Below are positions 9,946-20,500 of a stretch of 64,000 nt of DNA, in pieces. How positions within the stretch are numbered: the stretch's first letter is position 1; each line of letters opens with the position of its first letter. The stretch lies in assembly GCA_023212695.1 (NCBI GenBank), contig JALCCG010000032.1, positions 1 through 64,000 on the forward strand, written 5' to 3'. Origin of the DNA: Sporisorium sorghi (taxonomy: Eukaryota > Basidiomycota > Ustilaginomycetes > Ustilaginales > Ustilaginaceae). The notes under the pieces were generated by a model. It had not been told where the DNA came from, made no database searches, and saw nothing but the letters and a program-made list of their open reading frames with translations. The position numbers and the translations under genes are program-made.

Positions 9946-12129
9946 ATGCCGCTCGCTCAGTCCAAAAACACCGTCGGCCTCGGAAGGGCCATCCTCAACC
10001 GAAAGGCAAAGGAGGCCAAGCAGCGCAATCAGACCGAGTTCCACACTACGGACATCAACAACTATGGCTCCGTCTCCAACTTGCGCTCCGTCACGCACGA
10101 GGGCGATCTCGAAGAGTTCCTCAACACTGCATCGCTAGCCGATGCCGACTTCACTGCAGAGAGGAGGAACGGCGGTGTCACTATCATCACGGCACCCAAC
10201 CGCGAGCGAACGCGCCACAACCCGTACTTGCTCACTGGGCAGGAAGAGCAGGAGGTGCTCAAGAAGCATGTTCAGAACAAGGAGCGTCTACGTGTACCCC
10301 GAAGACCCGAATGGACCAGCGCCACCACGCGTGCCCAGCTCGAACGTGCCGAGAAGGACGGCTTCCTCGATTGGAGGCGCGGGCTCGCAGAACTTCAGGA
10401 GGGCGTCGGTCTCGTGCTCACGCCGTTCGAGAGGAACCTCGAGGTGTGGCGTCAGCTTTGGCGTGTCATCGAGCGAAGTCATCTCGTCGTGCAGATCGTA
10501 GACGCAAGAAACCCGCTTCGCTTCCGATGCGAAGATCTCGAAAAGTATGTCTCGAGCTTGGGTATTGGTTCGAGCAACGGCATCGAGTATCTCGACGAGG
10601 ACTCGGCTGAAAAGGGTCCAAGGAGGAATTTGCTCCTCATCAACAAGGCCGATTTGCTGGATGATCAGCAGAGGAAGTACTGGGCCGACTACTTTGATGC
10701 GCAGGGCATCCAGTACGCATTTTTCAGTGCTGCCAATGCGGCGGCCATCCAGCTCGCTCGAGCGGAAGAGGAGGAACGATTGCGTCTCGAACAGCTCAAG
10801 CTTGCCGAGCCACGGAATGAGGACGAGGAGGAGGAGGAGGAGGAGGAGGAGGAGGAGGAGGAGGAGGAAGAGGTTCAAGCCGCCGCCGCTGCTGCTGCTG
10901 TCGACCAGGGCGCAAAGGACGCCAAGCCTTTGGTCGGCCAAGAAGCCACGGATCGTGTGCTCGACCACTCTCACGCCGCTGTCCGCGACAACCTGGTCGC
11001 TGAAAAGACATTCGGACAGGATGATGCCGTCGACGCTGCCACCGCTACCGCCGCCACCGCTCTTTCAGCCACTCGCGACCCTACCCGCGTGCTCAACGTT
11101 CTCGAGCTCGAGGAGCTGTTCATGGCATGTGCGCCACCCCTCGACGACTTTGCCATCGATGGTCAACCTGCACCCTCCAAGCTCGTCGTCGGTCTCGTCG
11201 GCTACCCCAACGTGGGTAAGTCCTCCACCATCAATGCGCTGCTCGGCGAGAAAAAGGTGTCGGTCTCATCCACCCCAGGCAAGACCAAGCATTTCCAGAC
11301 CATCCATCTGTCGCCCACCACCGTCCTATGCGATTGTCCCGGTCTCGTCTTCCCGCAGTTTGCGACCACGTTGGCCGAGCTGGTGTGCGACGGCGTGCTG
11401 CCCATCGACCAGATGCGCGAGTACACCGCGCCCGCCGAGCTGGTCGCCAAGCGTATCCCCAAGGACATTGTCGAGGGCACGTACGGCATCCGCATCGAGA
11501 CGCTGACCGAGGAGGAGGGCGGCAACGGCGTGCCCACGGGTCTCGAGATGCTCACCGCCTACGCCGTCGCTCGAGGCTACACGCGCCAAGGGCAGGGCAA
11601 TCCGGACGAGTCTCGTGCCGTGCGATATGTGCTCAAGGACTATGTGAACGCCAAGCTGCTCTACAGCCATCCGCCGCCGGGCGTTGATGCGGATACGTAC
11701 AATGCTGCTCAGCGCGAGCGGGCGCGTGCTGCGCTCGCTGGGCGCAAGTACGACCCGTCCACTGCTGCGCATCTTGCGGAGCACAGCGATAATGCTGGTG
11801 CGACATCTGGAGGGGTCGACGTTGATGATTTGGATGCAGACCTGCAAGCCGAACTCGCCGAGCTTACTCGGCAGAGGGGCTCCGGTGTGGTGCGTCAGTC
11901 GGCCAAGTCGAAGGCGCTGGACTCGGCGTTTTTCGAGACCATGGCGTCGTCGAGGCCGACGATTGCGGGTCGTACGGGTATGCCGACTGCTGCTATTCAG
12001 GGGAGGATTGCGAATGACGGCACGGTGATTCGTAATGGTGGTCAGGCTCAGCAGAGCCAGGCGAATAGCAAGAAGCACAACAAGGCGAATAAGCGCAAGA
12101 AGCAGCGGTCGGGGGCTGGATTTGATTAG
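9946..12129 (+). CDS. LSG1: Large-subunit GTPase LSG1 (60S export-factor release)
   Basis: Cytoplasmic circularly permuted GTPase that releases the export adaptor Nmd3 from pre-60S subunits. It has 727 aa. The start at 9946 opens with the family N-terminus (GLGRAILNRKAKEAK). The permuted motif order is visible: the G4 motif NKAD (near residue 231) comes before the G1 motif GYPNVGKSSTINAL (near 419) and the G3 motif DCPGLVFP (near 463). A pure Glu tract (about residues 292-310, coded almost entirely by GAG) interrupts the segment between G4 and G1. A KKHNKANKRKKQR tail is typical. No ATG precedes 9946 in this frame, so the longer open frame upstream is not coding. Confidence 0.95.
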   Translation: MPLAQSKNTVGLGRAILNRKAKEAKQRNQTEFHTTDINNYGSVSNLRSVTHEGDLEEFLNTASLADADFTAERRNGGVTIITAPNRERTRHNPYLLTGQEEQEVLKKHVQNKERLRVPRRPEWTSATTRAQLERAEKDGFLDWRRGLAELQEGVGLVLTPFERNLEVWRQLWRVIERSHLVVQIVDARNPLRFRCEDLEKYVSSLGIGSSNGIEYLDEDSAEKGPRRNLLLINKADLLDDQQRKYWADYFDAQGIQYAFFSAANAAAIQLARAEEEERLRLEQLKLAEPRNEDEEEEEEEEEEEEEEEEVQAAAAAAAVDQGAKDAKPLVGQEATDRVLDHSHAAVRDNLVAEKTFGQDDAVDAATATAATALSATRDPTRVLNVLELEELFMACAPPLDDFAIDGQPAPSKLVVGLVGYPNVGKSSTINALLGEKKVSVSSTPGKTKHFQTIHLSPTTVLCDCPGLVFPQFATTLAELVCDGVLPIDQMREYTAPAELVAKRIPKDIVEGTYGIRIETLTEEEGGNGVPTGLEMLTAYAVARGYTRQGQGNPDESRAVRYVLKDYVNAKLLYSHPPPGVDADTYNAAQRERARAALAGRKYDPSTAAHLAEHSDNAGATSGGVDVDDLDADLQAELAELTRQRGSGVVRQSAKSKALDSAFFETMASSRPTIAGRTGMPTAAIQGRIANDGTVIRNGGQAQQSQANSKKHNKANKRKKQRSGAGFD
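10818..10872 (+). repeat. (GAG)n trinucleotide tract coding poly-Glu in LSG1
   Basis: A run of GAG codons ending in GAA, GAG. It is followed by an alanine run (about 10878-10902) made mostly of GCC/GCT codons. It is likely length-polymorphic. Confidence 0.85.
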
Positions 12130-12288
12130 GAGGTGAGCTCGCATTCACTTCAAATTCAATCGCATCAGGCAAGAGCCTCATTTTTTATCACACGGCTGAG
12201 TTGTCTGATGCGAGAGTGTGTGTGAATGACTGGGATGAAAGAACGATGTGACGCTGGCGTAAGAGGTACAGCTACCCTTGTCCAGCAC

Positions 12289-12876
12289 TCAAAACCCTCT
12301 GCTCTCCAAAAACGCCCTAACCTCATCCACCCTATTCCCGCGAATCTTCAGCTTCCCGCTCGCCTGCACCTTGGCGCCCTGGATGGGATCCACGTAGCTC
12401 GGGTTGCCCGTACGCTCGACCATCCTGCGGCCCGCCTTGGGCTTCAACGGCTTCCTGCTCGCCTTGAACGGCGAGACTTGGGGTTCGTTGTTGTACGTCT
12501 CAGCGAGGAACACGGCGAGATCCGTCTTGAGGTCGGCGAGGTTGCCCTGGATCTTGCGGAGCTCGGTCATGGTGCGCGTGCCGCCGTTGCGCACGTCTGT
12601 GTAGACGGGGAGGGACGAGAGGGTTTTGCCGACGCGCGGGACAAAGTAGGTGTAGCGCACGGGTGTGGGTGACGATGCGTCGCTAGCGTCGGCAGTGGTG
12701 GTTGTGCTGGAGGTAGAGGGTGTGGAAGCGGTCGAGTTGCAGCGCGCGAGCGAGAGCGAGGGGTAAGGTAGCTTGCTGCTCGACGCAACTGCCGAGGTTG
12801 TCGATGCAAAGGAGGAAGATGAGGTGGTTGGGCGAAGTGCCGCCGAACGCAGCGCTGTGCGTGCAATCGAAGCCAT
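12289..12876 (-). CDS. IMG2: Mitochondrial large ribosomal subunit protein mL49 (IMG2)
   Basis: A 195-aa protein of the mitochondrial 54S ribosomal subunit. The first about 55 residues are Arg/Ser/Ala-rich without acidic residues (ASIARTALRSAALRPTTSSS), a good matrix-targeting presequence. The mL49/Img2 domain follows (about residues 85-195), with YTYFVPRVGKTLSSLPVYTD and, at the C-terminus, LKIRGNRVDEVRAFLESRGF. The ATG at 12876 is the first in the frame. It is convergent with LSG1 (159 bases between stops) and divergent from SEC61-gamma. Confidence 0.9.
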   Translation of the reverse strand: MASIARTALRSAALRPTTSSSSFASTTSAVASSSKLPYPSLSLARCNSTASTPSTSSTTTTADASDASSPTPVRYTYFVPRVGKTLSSLPVYTDVRNGGTRTMTELRKIQGNLADLKTDLAVFLAETYNNEPQVSPFKASRKPLKPKAGRRMVERTGNPSYVDPIQGAKVQASGKLKIRGNRVDEVRAFLESRGF

Positions 12877-13218
12877 GCTGACGGACGCTACTACGACGAT
12901 GCTGTGCGTGCTAGGTTGATGATCGAGAGGATGACGATGGCGATGATCTCCAAGATGGAAGAGGATCAAAGAGAATCACGTCCCAAGAACGCTTTTTCTT
13001 CGCAAACCGGCAAAAATTCCCATCGGGATCCGCCTCTTTCCCCGCGATCTAACACACCTTGGCTAAAATTGCGCTGGATGCGGAGACGTGGCGCCCAAAC
13101 GTCGAAACTGGCAAAGTGACGCCGAGAAGATCTGACCGCGCACCGAAATCACCTTTAGCGCCAACGATATCCACCACCACTGTCTCTGCACCGCCAACAC
13201 CGTCAAACGATCCACATC
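12877..13218. promoter_or_regulatory. Shared divergent promoter of mL49 and SEC61-gamma
   Basis: A 342-base gap between divergent start codons. No TATA box was seen. The only open frames are shadows. Confidence 0.5.
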
Positions 13219-14153
13219 ATGTCCGACACAATCAAGGAGATCGTCGACATCCCGCAGAACTTTTTCCGCGAGGGCACGCACTTTGTCAACCGCTGCACCA
13301 AGCCCAATCGCAAAGGTGGGTTGCCTCTAACAGCATTGGAGTGTCCTCTGCCCTGCAGCTCGCCCTGCGAAGAGCAGAGGATGGAGTGAACGCCGCAAGG
13401 GGAAGGAGGCTGTAGTGCCGAGTGTCGAGCCGGGGGAAAGCGGGTACTGACTCTTGCGTTCTATACGGGTGATGGCTACACCAGAATACATTCAGATCTG
13501 CAGAGCGGTGGGGCTCGGGTTCGTCGTCATGGGTTTCATTGGGTACTTTGTCAAGCTTGTAAGTGTACATCGGCAACTGCCAAGGTGCGGACTTCTGTGA
13601 TGTGCGATTGCAACGCTCGGAACGACTGCCCTGTCGTTCCGAGCGTCCGCCGTCGAAGCGTCGGCTCGAGGGTAGGAGAGTAGCACGACTGGAAAAGCGA
13701 CTTGGCACTGACACAAACACTTTTGCTCGTGTGACGGTTGACTGCGGGCACAGATTCACATCCCAATCCACTCGATCGTAAGCCTCAATCACGTCGTAAA
13801 GCTCGATCGAGACCTGACGTTTACTGACTCTTTGCCCCCCCCCCCCCCAACACTCCAGCCGCCCCCCCACATCTACATCCCTCCTCCTCTCGCCACGATN
13901 NNNNNNNNNACCCCCCCCATTCTAAGCCCCCAACACCTTTTAAAAGCCCGTCGGAACCTGGCTTTTTCTTACTCTTTCCCCCCCCCCCCCCCCCGCTCTT
14001 CCCCCGCGACTGTTCTTCGTGCGGTCCGACGTCGACTGCAGCTCGTGTAAGTGACAAGCACACACTCTCTCTCTCTTGCGTTTGACAGAACCACCGGCTG
14101 ACCCTCACTTGCCTTCCCCATTTCTCTTTCCATACAACAGCGGTGGTGCTTGA
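13219..14153 (+). CDS. SSS1: Protein translocon subunit SEC61-gamma (SSS1), five exons with a 5-nt microexon
   Basis: Small tail-anchored subunit of the ER Sec61 channel. The proposed CDS joins 13219-13315, 13485-13558, 13754-13777, 14042-14046 and 14141-14153 (213 nt, 70 aa). Exon 1 gives MSDTIKEIVDIPQNFFREGT and a conserved RCTKPNRK. Exon 2 gives EYIQICRAVGLGFVVMGFIG plus YFVKL. Exon 3 gives IHIPIHSI. All donors are GT (GTGGGT, GTAAGT, GTAAGC, GTAAGT) and all acceptors AG. The last two exons are needed to reach the family C-terminus LVGGA: the 5-nt exon CTCGT, between CTGCAG and GTAAGT, supplies L and two bases of V. Without it the last exon is out of frame. Length matches metazoan and fission-yeast Sec61-gamma (about 68-70 aa). 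Exons 1-3 are secure; the microexon is inferred. Intron 3 contains a 10-N assembly gap. Confidence 0.85.
13900..13909. other. Assembly gap (10 N)
   Basis: Ten N bases inside SEC61-gamma intron 3, flanked by poly-C tracts (about 13837-13848 and 13911-13918; another run of C at 13979-13994). The true length is unknown. Confidence 0.99.
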
Positions 14154-14924
14154 ACACGCGCGACCTACACTCTGTACTCAACGCAATATCAACGCTTTCT
14201 CTTGCAAACGCATCCGTCTGGCGAGTCGCTTCGGCGCTGAGTTGTGGGCACAGTCCGGCGGTGAGATCGGGAAAAGCGATGGAGGATGGCGCGCAGAACG
14301 GTGTCGACGTAGTGTGCGATTTGGGAGGGTGCCGATGACGTTGGTGCTGTTCGATCTTGAGCCTGAGCTGCTTTTGTGGCGCCAAACGAACGTTTCGTCA
14401 CACAATCGGTGACTGTCGAGTGAGCACATGGTCGGACCATGTCGCCGATTAGGATGCTGGGCTTGCAATGACAGTTCGAGATCTTCTTGTGAATCGAATC
14501 AGACTCGTGCCCCTGCTCATGTGCACACAAGGGCGCACTTCTAGTGCGTCAAACAAGCTTCGACGCAACACCCAACCGACCCCTGCGCTCTCTCTCTCTC
14601 TCCCCGACCGCCTCACATCCGCCTCCACGCAGTCTCACACTCACATCCGCGACCACAAAGACGACAAGCAACCAACCCTACACACACGTCATCCCAAATT
14701 CACCCAATCTCCCAAACCACACCACGCCAGAACATCAAAGGAAGATCAACGTGCACATTGCATGGTTGCATTTTTGGTGTGTGTGTTTGTGTATGATGGC
14801 GATAACCATGAACGCATATCACGTCCACGCGAAGGAAGAGGCTAGTGTAACACGCTATGCCGCCTTAGCTCAGGCTACATAGCTTAAAGATGCATGATGG
14901 TGGGAGATGGGGCAAGCGAGACGT
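14154..14924. other. Convergent spacer between SEC61-gamma and RPL35
   Basis: 771 bases with no supportable gene, holding the 3' UTRs of two convergent genes. A short CT repeat lies at about 14588-14602. Short open frames occur on both strands without recognisable motifs. Confidence 0.5.
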
Positions 14925-16644
14925 TTATGCCTTGAGAACGTACTTGCGCTTGGCAAAGTGGATCTCGCGCTTGTGCTGGCGCTCGGTGATGCGGGTGCGC
15001 TCGTGCTGTTGTTGAGTAAAAGGGAGGGAGGGAAGATGTGTCAGTGGGAATGGTCGTGTGATGGTAGGGAAAAGCAGAGAGTGTGCGGGGTGGAGTTCCG
15101 AGGTGAGGTGATGGATGTGGTTGTCGTCGTGGGTTGCGAGTTCTGATGCCGCGTTGATGCGTAGAGATGCAATGCGGGCGAGGGACTTCTTCGAACCGTA
15201 TGTGCGGAATTCATCCTTATCCCGCCGTCATGACATCCTCATCGAGAGAAGCATCTGGCGTCCAGCTTGCGTCCGCGTCCAACATCCAGCACTGTGAGGC
15301 CAACGACACTGCTGATGCCCGGCGTCCCTCCATCGCTCGACTCCGGACCACCAAATGCCATCGAAGTTCTACTGCAAACACCCTCTGACACCACGCATCC
15401 AACGTCGCAACACCATCCAACGTCCACCCTCCCACCGTTCCTCTTCCTCCGCCTGCCACATTCACTCTGCTGTCGCCGTAAAAACCTACCTGGTTGAGCT
15501 TGCGGCGGATAGCACGCGTCTTCTTGGCACGCAGGTCGAGGGGCAGGTGCTTCTTGCCCTTGTAGAACTCGCGCAGGTTGGCGCGCTGCTTCTGGTTCAT
15601 CACAGTCAGCACACGCGCAATGTCCTTGCGCAGCGAGTTGATGCGCAGGATCTTGCTCGACGAGCCGCCGGCGACCTTCTGCACGCGCAGGTTGAGCAGC
15701 TCCGTCTTGAGCTCCTCGAGCTGCTTGGTAAGGTCCGCCTTGGACTTCGACTGAAGCTCGAACGTCTTGACAACCTGTGAATTTGCGAAGTACGGATGGG
15801 AGGGGGGCGGGGAAATGGTGAGTATGAGGACGAGCTGAGAGAAGATGCAAGTGACGAAGACGATGGGCGAAAAAAAAAAAAAGTAGCAGCAGCATGCGGA
15901 GTCGATGTCGATTGAGGATCAATCGAGATGGAAAGTCGTTGTGCAGAGCCCATGCTGTATAGATGGTTGCTGGAGGCGATGCGGTATGCGATGACTCCGA
16001 CTGGAGCGGCCATCGAGATGTAGGTGCGGTGGTGGTGTACCATGTTCTGACGTCGTGGCGACCGATGTTATTTCTGCAGCTTGTCGCCGCACCTGGATAG
16101 GCACGGTATCAATGTCGAGAGCAGCGGTGCAGACTGTGCGAAGTCATGTTGTGTTAGAAGCGACTGCAAGTGGTGGAAGGAGATTGGTTGTTGCCTCTAG
16201 AGATCGCGACTGCTGTGTTTGTGTGTTGAGACCCTGGTGGGTTGAACGTCGAGCATGGTCACAAGAGTTACTGCGATCCATCTGCATCGCTTCCTTTGCA
16301 AGAATCCTGGAGAGTCGTCGAGGATATCATGCCTTCATCGTCGCTGCCACCCAACTCCTACGACGTCCAACCTCTCGTCGGTCACTGCTGATTATCCAGA
16401 TGTACCTCGTCACTACATCCCATTGTCGTCACAACAACCCCATCAAGACAGCACAACGTCGTACTGCGCCACCGTCGATTACACGATACCCCACTGCATG
16501 TCTGTCGTGCCGATTGAATGCGTGGCCGGAGGCATTGCTGTCGTCACTCCTCCTCTCCTCAAACTGTCTGAACCTTCGTCGCGTGTCGCATGCTGCTGCA
16601 CTCCGTCGCTGTCGTGTAGTCTCGTCGTAGATGACACCTACCAT
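14925..16644 (-). CDS. RPL35: 60S ribosomal protein L35 (uL29), start codon on its own exon
   Basis: Cytosolic large-subunit protein near the exit tunnel. The proposed CDS on the minus strand joins 16644-16642 (ATG only), 15774-15490 and 15005-14925 (369 nt, 122 aa; the yeast and human proteins are 120-123). Exon 2 begins [15 protein letters not shown] and includes [20 protein letters not shown] and [20 protein letters not shown]. Exon 3 is [20 protein letters not shown] then KYVLKA. The donors are GTAGGT (both introns) and the acceptors CACAG and CAACAG. The ATG|GTAGGT junction lies behind a pyrimidine-rich leader typical of ribosomal-protein genes, and yeast RPL35 also has its intron right after the ATG. 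A second candidate, ATG|GTACAC at 16043-16041, has a weaker donor. Exons 2 and 3 are certain; exon 1 is inferred. Confidence 0.88.
15006..15489 (-). other. RPL35 intron 2
   Basis: A 484-nt intron, long for this genome. I looked for box C/D snoRNA signals (TGATGA and CTGA on the gene strand) and did not find a convincing pair. Confidence 0.7.
15775..16641 (-). other. RPL35 intron 1 (867 nt)
   Basis: The longest intron in the window, directly after the proposed start codon. Long first introns are common in ribosomal-protein genes. It contains an A12 tract (about 15870-15881 on +) and no recognised RNA gene. Confidence 0.55.
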
Positions 16645-17585
16645 TTTGACGAAGTTTCGGAGGGGGAGGTAAGGTGAAGAAGAGGGTGGATGTCTTGATG
16701 GTGAAGTTGATGAAACGGTGATGGCGAGTAGACGGTCTGCTCTCACTGACCCTCGTTGCTGAACGGAGACTGCTGAGCTGCCTGAGTCGAAATTTCGGGC
16801 TTGCAGATGGCGATCTCTGATTCTGTGAGGCGAGAAGACTGGGAATTCGGATTCGTGCTTTGCAGAGATGCAGCGTCAAGGTCGAATTTCGAGCAAGAGG
16901 GCAGCAGACAGGCACAGTGGCGACGATGGAGCGGCAGAGCAGTCAAATTGACGAAAATTCTTCGTCGTGTGAGGATGCCTCGGCCGAAGTCTCTCTCAGT
17001 CACGTGCTACAGTCGCTGCCTGAAACATTTTGTGAGGTTACCGCGACTCTAACAAATTTGAAATTTGCGCTCCTGGACAGCTCGCTCGTCCTCCTCCTCG
17101 CTCCTCACTCTAAAGCGCCGCAAAACACCAAGCTGTCTGTCACATGCACAGCCTACCCGATAACAAGAGAAGCAACTTCCTTTGCGCGCTTGAACAGCAG
17201 CATGTATGATACAGTGTGGAAAGACAACGAGAACCATGAGCGAATGTGATACACAATGCCTGCGATCTTTTGTCCCGCGAAGCGACACAGGAAAAAGAGA
17301 GGCTAGGGGGGAAAGAGTCCGAGAACGATACAAAGACAGTGTGTGGGAGAGAGAGAGAGAGAGAGAAAGTAGCGCGAGCCGATGGACGCAAGAAGAGACA
17401 GATCCCGATGTGAGTGTCGTCGTGACGAATTCCTGGCGATGTCCTCGTTGCGCTCCGGTTCGGCTTCGCTTTGGAGCGAGAGTAGAGTGTGAAGGGAAAG
17501 TGTATGAGACGGATGGCGCTACGGCTTATGCGCTGTAGATGCTCGTTAGAAGAAAGTAAATCAAGGTGTTTGGAAGTCGAGCCGA
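16645..17585. promoter_or_regulatory. RPL35 upstream region and spacer to the next gene
   Basis: 941 bases holding the RPL35 leader and promoter and the 3' flank of the downstream minus-strand gene. The sequence just 5' of the ATG is strongly pyrimidine-rich on the minus strand. An AT-rich near-palindrome, CAAATTTGAAATTTG, lies at 17053-17067. A GA repeat lies at about 17348-17366. No gene is supportable. Confidence 0.5.
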
Positions 17586-20500
17586 TCACATGCCACCAAC
17601 GGACAGATCGCTGGTCTTATACCCCAGCCGCCCACCCACCGTACTAGCAAAGCTCTGCACGCTCCCCTCGCTCGCCAGCTCCAGCGCATCCGACGCCACA
17701 CTTCCCCTCGACCCCATCGCCTGCCGCATGCCCATCGCCCTTCCCAACCCACCATACGCAAAGCCCGCCTTGACAGGGCTGGGGAAGTTGTGCATCCTGC
17801 TCAACGACCCGAGCGACGACGCCATCGAGCCGACGGACGCCGTGCTGTCCGAGTGCGTCAGCGACGGCTGCTGCTGCTCTACGTGTCCAGCGCGGCCCGT
17901 TTCGAGCGCGCCCTTGGAGCTGATCGTCGGCAGCACGCCGCCTTGGCGGTAGGGTGTGCTGCGCAGGCTGCGTCCTTCGTCGTTGAAGCGCGACGAGCGG
18001 TCGTTCGGGGAGACAAGGTGGGCGGGGGACGGGCTGGCGATGTGAGCGGAGAGCGCGGGCGAGAACGCGGGGCGCTCGAAGCGCTTCATCGGGCTGCCGT
18101 CGGCGGAGTGCAGGCTCGCGGCTAAGCTCAAAGGGCGGAGCTTGAGTGATGAGGGTGAGGTGGCGCCATCGCGCGGCTCGGGGTAGGGAGAGAGGCGGTT
18201 GGCTGCGCCCGTATCGATGGGTGCGAGGCGGCCGCGCGACGGTCGCATCCGGAGAGATGCTACCGACGAAGCAAATGAGGAGGCAGAGCTCGTCGACGGC
18301 GTCGTTGCATGTCGCGACTCTTTCAGCGCCGCACTTGCGTCGACGGGCGTCAGCGGAGGCGTGAGCGGTCCAGCGAGTCGTCCGTCGTGCAACGGCATCA
18401 GCACCAGCTGGTCCGGCTTCTTACGCTCATACGCCCTCGCAGCAGGACTGTCCTCAAGCGTCTCCCTATCCTCCTCCTCCTCCTCCTCCTCCTCCTCGCT
18501 CTCAAACAGCCCCAACCCCATCGTCTGCACTCCACCAGACACCTCCTCCGGGATATTCCGCAGCGACGACGTCTGCGACATGTGCGACCTCCGGAACCTC
18601 TGCGCCGCCTGACTGTCCCTCTTCGCATCCTTCGCCTTCGCCTTCGCCAGGTTCTGCTGCACGCTCGCCAGCAGCTTCGTCCGGCGGTCAGCGGCGTGGT
18701 CGAGATCGTCACCCACGGCGTCGGACGTGCACGTGCTGTTGCTCATGATGCTGATCGTGGACGCGGCGACGCTGAGCATGCTGTCGCGGTACGAGAGGTG
18801 TTCCATCTCTGCTTCCTCGTCGGCGAGCGCGCCGGCGTCGGAGCTCGACGTGGGTCGTGGAGTGGCCTCGCCGAGTTCTGGGCTTGTAGCAGGGGCGCTG
18901 CTCGCAGGCAAGTCGTGCAGCTTGAGTGCGGGAGCAGCAGGCGTGTCGCATAGGCTGGGGGGCGTGGCGACGCCGAACTCGATCTGCTCGCCGGACGGGC
19001 TCGCGTCGCCGCTTGCGAGGAGGGGGGAGAAGTCGCCCTTGCCACTGGGCACGGTGCCCCACTGACCCGTTAGCAGCAGGGGCGACGGCGACGCGGCAGA
19101 GTAGATCGACTGCGGCGACGACGCTGCCAGACGCCCACCGGCCGAAGACGGCTTTTTGAAGCGCAGGGGCTTGGTGGGCTCGATCTCTTGTCCGTTGAAG
19201 AGGATGGCGGGGCTGAAGCCGAGTCCGACTTCTTTGGCTTGCTGCCCCACGAGCGGGCTGGTCGCAGGTCGTGCGGGTGACTTGCTCGAGCTAAGCTTTG
19301 GCGTCGCATCGGCAGCAGCAGCAGCATCAGTGGCACCTTCCGCAAGACCCTGGAAGCTCTCGCCGTTGGGTTTGGGGAACTGGTTGATCGTGCTCAGACG
19401 CGGCGTGCTGTTCTTGGACGCCAGACCGGGCGAGCTGGTCAGCGACTTGCGCGACAGGCTCAGCCTCGCCTTGAGACTCTCTGCAAAGCCCGGCTTAGGA
19501 CTAGCGCTAGGCGATGTCCCACGAAGCTTAGGGCTCAACTGCGCCAGGATCGGGCTGTCGGCGCCGAGACCAGGAGAAAGGTGCGCGCCGTCCATGGGCG
19601 GGTCCGGGATGAGCGTGCGGTGGTACTGACTCATGAAGTTCATAGCTGCGCCCTTTGCGCTGCCCGTGAGAGGGAGGTGATCGCTCGACTTGGCCTTGAA
19701 GTTCATCAGACTGGCACGGTTGACTTCGGCCGGGTCGATGTTGATGCTCGGGCTCGCCAATTTCGCAGAGACACCTGGCGGCAAGGGCGCAGCGCGCGGA
19801 TGCATGAGATCCGGCATGGTGAGCTTGGGTCGGTCGAGCGCTCCCAGCGTCGACGCCCTCTTGCGCATCAGACCGGGAGCCACTGCTTCCTCCTCGTCAA
19901 CGACAGCCGATTCATCCCCAAACACAGCCGATGCGTTGGCCTTTGGCGTCTTGTCTGCAGCCATCTTGAGAGCGACGGGCATAGGCGCAAGAGGCGGCAC
20001 AGAAGCAGCAGGCACGACGTTGGCCTTGCCGATGCTCGTATTCGCCTCAAGATCAACACTGGTCTGCGAGGAGCTGTACGACATGGCATCGCTCGAGCAC
20101 GATCGGCTCGTCATAGACTCGTCAATAGACGAATTGCCCGCTTCGAGGTCGACATCGTGACTGCGCGAGGGCACCTTGCGCAGGCCGTTGAGGATGTTGG
20201 TGAATGTGCCCTGCGACGGGCTCTTTGCCGGACCCAAACCGAGGCTCAAGGGGCGGTATGACGATTCTTCGCCGTGCGAGCCAAGAAGCGGAGAAGGTGC
20301 AGCGTCGATGGGCGGCATGTCGATGCAGATCTGACCGATGGATCCGGTTGCGCTGTGGAACGAGTCGGGTTCGGACGTCGCTGCACTTGCTGCGGTAGTG
20401 CGGCTCGACTTGCTCTGGAGCGAGCCGTTGGAGGGTAGCTTGTGCATGGGTGCACTCGTGGGAGCAGGAGGCAAGCCCGCGGACGGCGGTGGTGTTGGCA

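Noticed and set aside
16041..16043. Alternative start-codon exon for RPL35 (ATG followed by GTACAC)
   Set aside because: The donor is weaker than ATG|GTAGGT at 16644 and the leader there is less pyrimidine-rich. It remains a fallback.
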